A stretch of 53,361 nucleotides of DNA from Xylophilus ampelinus (GTDB taxonomy: Bacteria; Pseudomonadota; Gammaproteobacteria; Burkholderiales; Burkholderiaceae_C): positions 1-53,361 of the forward strand of contig NZ_CABFMN010000100.1 of assembly GCF_901875635.1 (NCBI RefSeq), written 5' to 3'. Below the pieces are notes generated by a model that ran no database searches, was not told where the DNA came from, and saw only the letters and a list, made by a program, of their open reading frames with translations. The position numbers and the translations under genes are program-made. The number at the start of each line of letters is the position of its first letter. Within the stretch, counting starts at the first letter, position 1. Below, piece after piece: positions 53,284-53,361 of the stretch.

Positions 53284-53361
53284 CTGTTGGCGCCGACCGA
53301 AAACTGAGCCACTTATGAGGGTTGTGCCGACCCAAAATTGAGCCAGGTGTTCAACCTACTC
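53283..53361. mobile_element. End of an IS21-like insertion sequence
   Basis: Two near-identical 20-bp blocks, GCCGACCGAAAACTGAGCCA (53292-53311) and GCCGACCCAAAATTGAGCCA (53327-53346), 35 bp apart. Multiple internal repeats near the tip are typical of IS21-family ends. The tip is probably between 53270 and 53290. The element continues past the window. Family assignment is by resemblance only. Confidence 0.6.

Overview
The window is GC-rich DNA that looks like a Comamonadaceae-type betaproteobacterium (Acidovorax/Variovorax relatives). I base this on the cyoABCD-SURF1-RegBA cluster, the mltG-tmk-holB-PilZ-TatD order, long dense operons with GTG/TTG starts and ATGA overlaps, and a dispersed ~60-bp intergenic repeat. 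Genus and species are inference; there is no rRNA or tRNA in the window.

Positions 1 to about 30,600 are ordinary chromosome. In order: the 3' end of a YadA-type trimeric autotransporter; a thioesterase-GNAT fusion; a secreted Ala/Pro-rich protein; ygfZ; the mltG-tmk-holB-PilZ run closed by a terminator; a TatD nuclease and a secreted ankyrin protein; a cyclase-FHA protein; a leftward three-gene run (small membrane protein, TadA fused to an alpha/beta-hydrolase domain, LdcA); a DUF72 protein; an MFS carrier; a complete bo3 quinol oxidase operon cyoABCD running into a SURF1 protein and the redox two-component pair RegB/RegA; cytochrome b561 plus OpgH; a histidine kinase/LuxR-type regulator pair beside a GlcG/HbpS-like protein and a second ankyrin protein; and a DacA-type D,D-carboxypeptidase. 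Seven copies of the same-orientation repeat (core GATAGCT) lie here and none in the rest of the window.

Positions from about 30,650 to the right edge are a mosaic of acquired DNA. First is a defence block: a ribbon-helix-helix protein behind a perfect 20-bp palindrome, a beta-class DNA methyltransferase with a 13-bp perfect hairpin inside its first codons, a PD-(D/E)XK nuclease, and an OLD-family ATPase/Toprim nuclease. Next is plasmid-derived DNA (a serine recombinase and a KleE-like protein), into which a Tn5053/Tn402-type mercury transposon has inserted beside a res-like dyad. That transposon keeps its left 25-bp terminal repeat, a relic Tn21-type 38-bp repeat, merR/merTPCADE and an internally deleted urf2. 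Its tniR is cut off at a junction with the 5' end of an integrative-element DUF932 gene.

After about 1.1 kb with little coding capacity comes a chromate operon: chrB, chrA, a superoxide dismutase-rhodanese fusion, a stand-alone ChrB-like domain, and a DUF1259 (ChrL-like) periplasmic protein flanked by two related small secreted proteins. It is followed closely by an MdlAB-like heterodimeric ABC exporter and an aminoglycoside-phosphotransferase-like protein whose catalytic Asp is replaced by Asn. The window ends in a TIGR02391-type gene whose 5' end is cut by an IS21-like insertion-sequence end.

Functional reading: the chromosome half covers envelope maintenance, replication and redox-controlled respiration. 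The acquired half layers defence, mercury, chromate and an uncharacterised export module. The least explained parts are the paralogous secreted pair around the DUF1259 gene, the exporter plus degenerate phosphotransferase, and the possible RHH-controlled restriction-modification locus.
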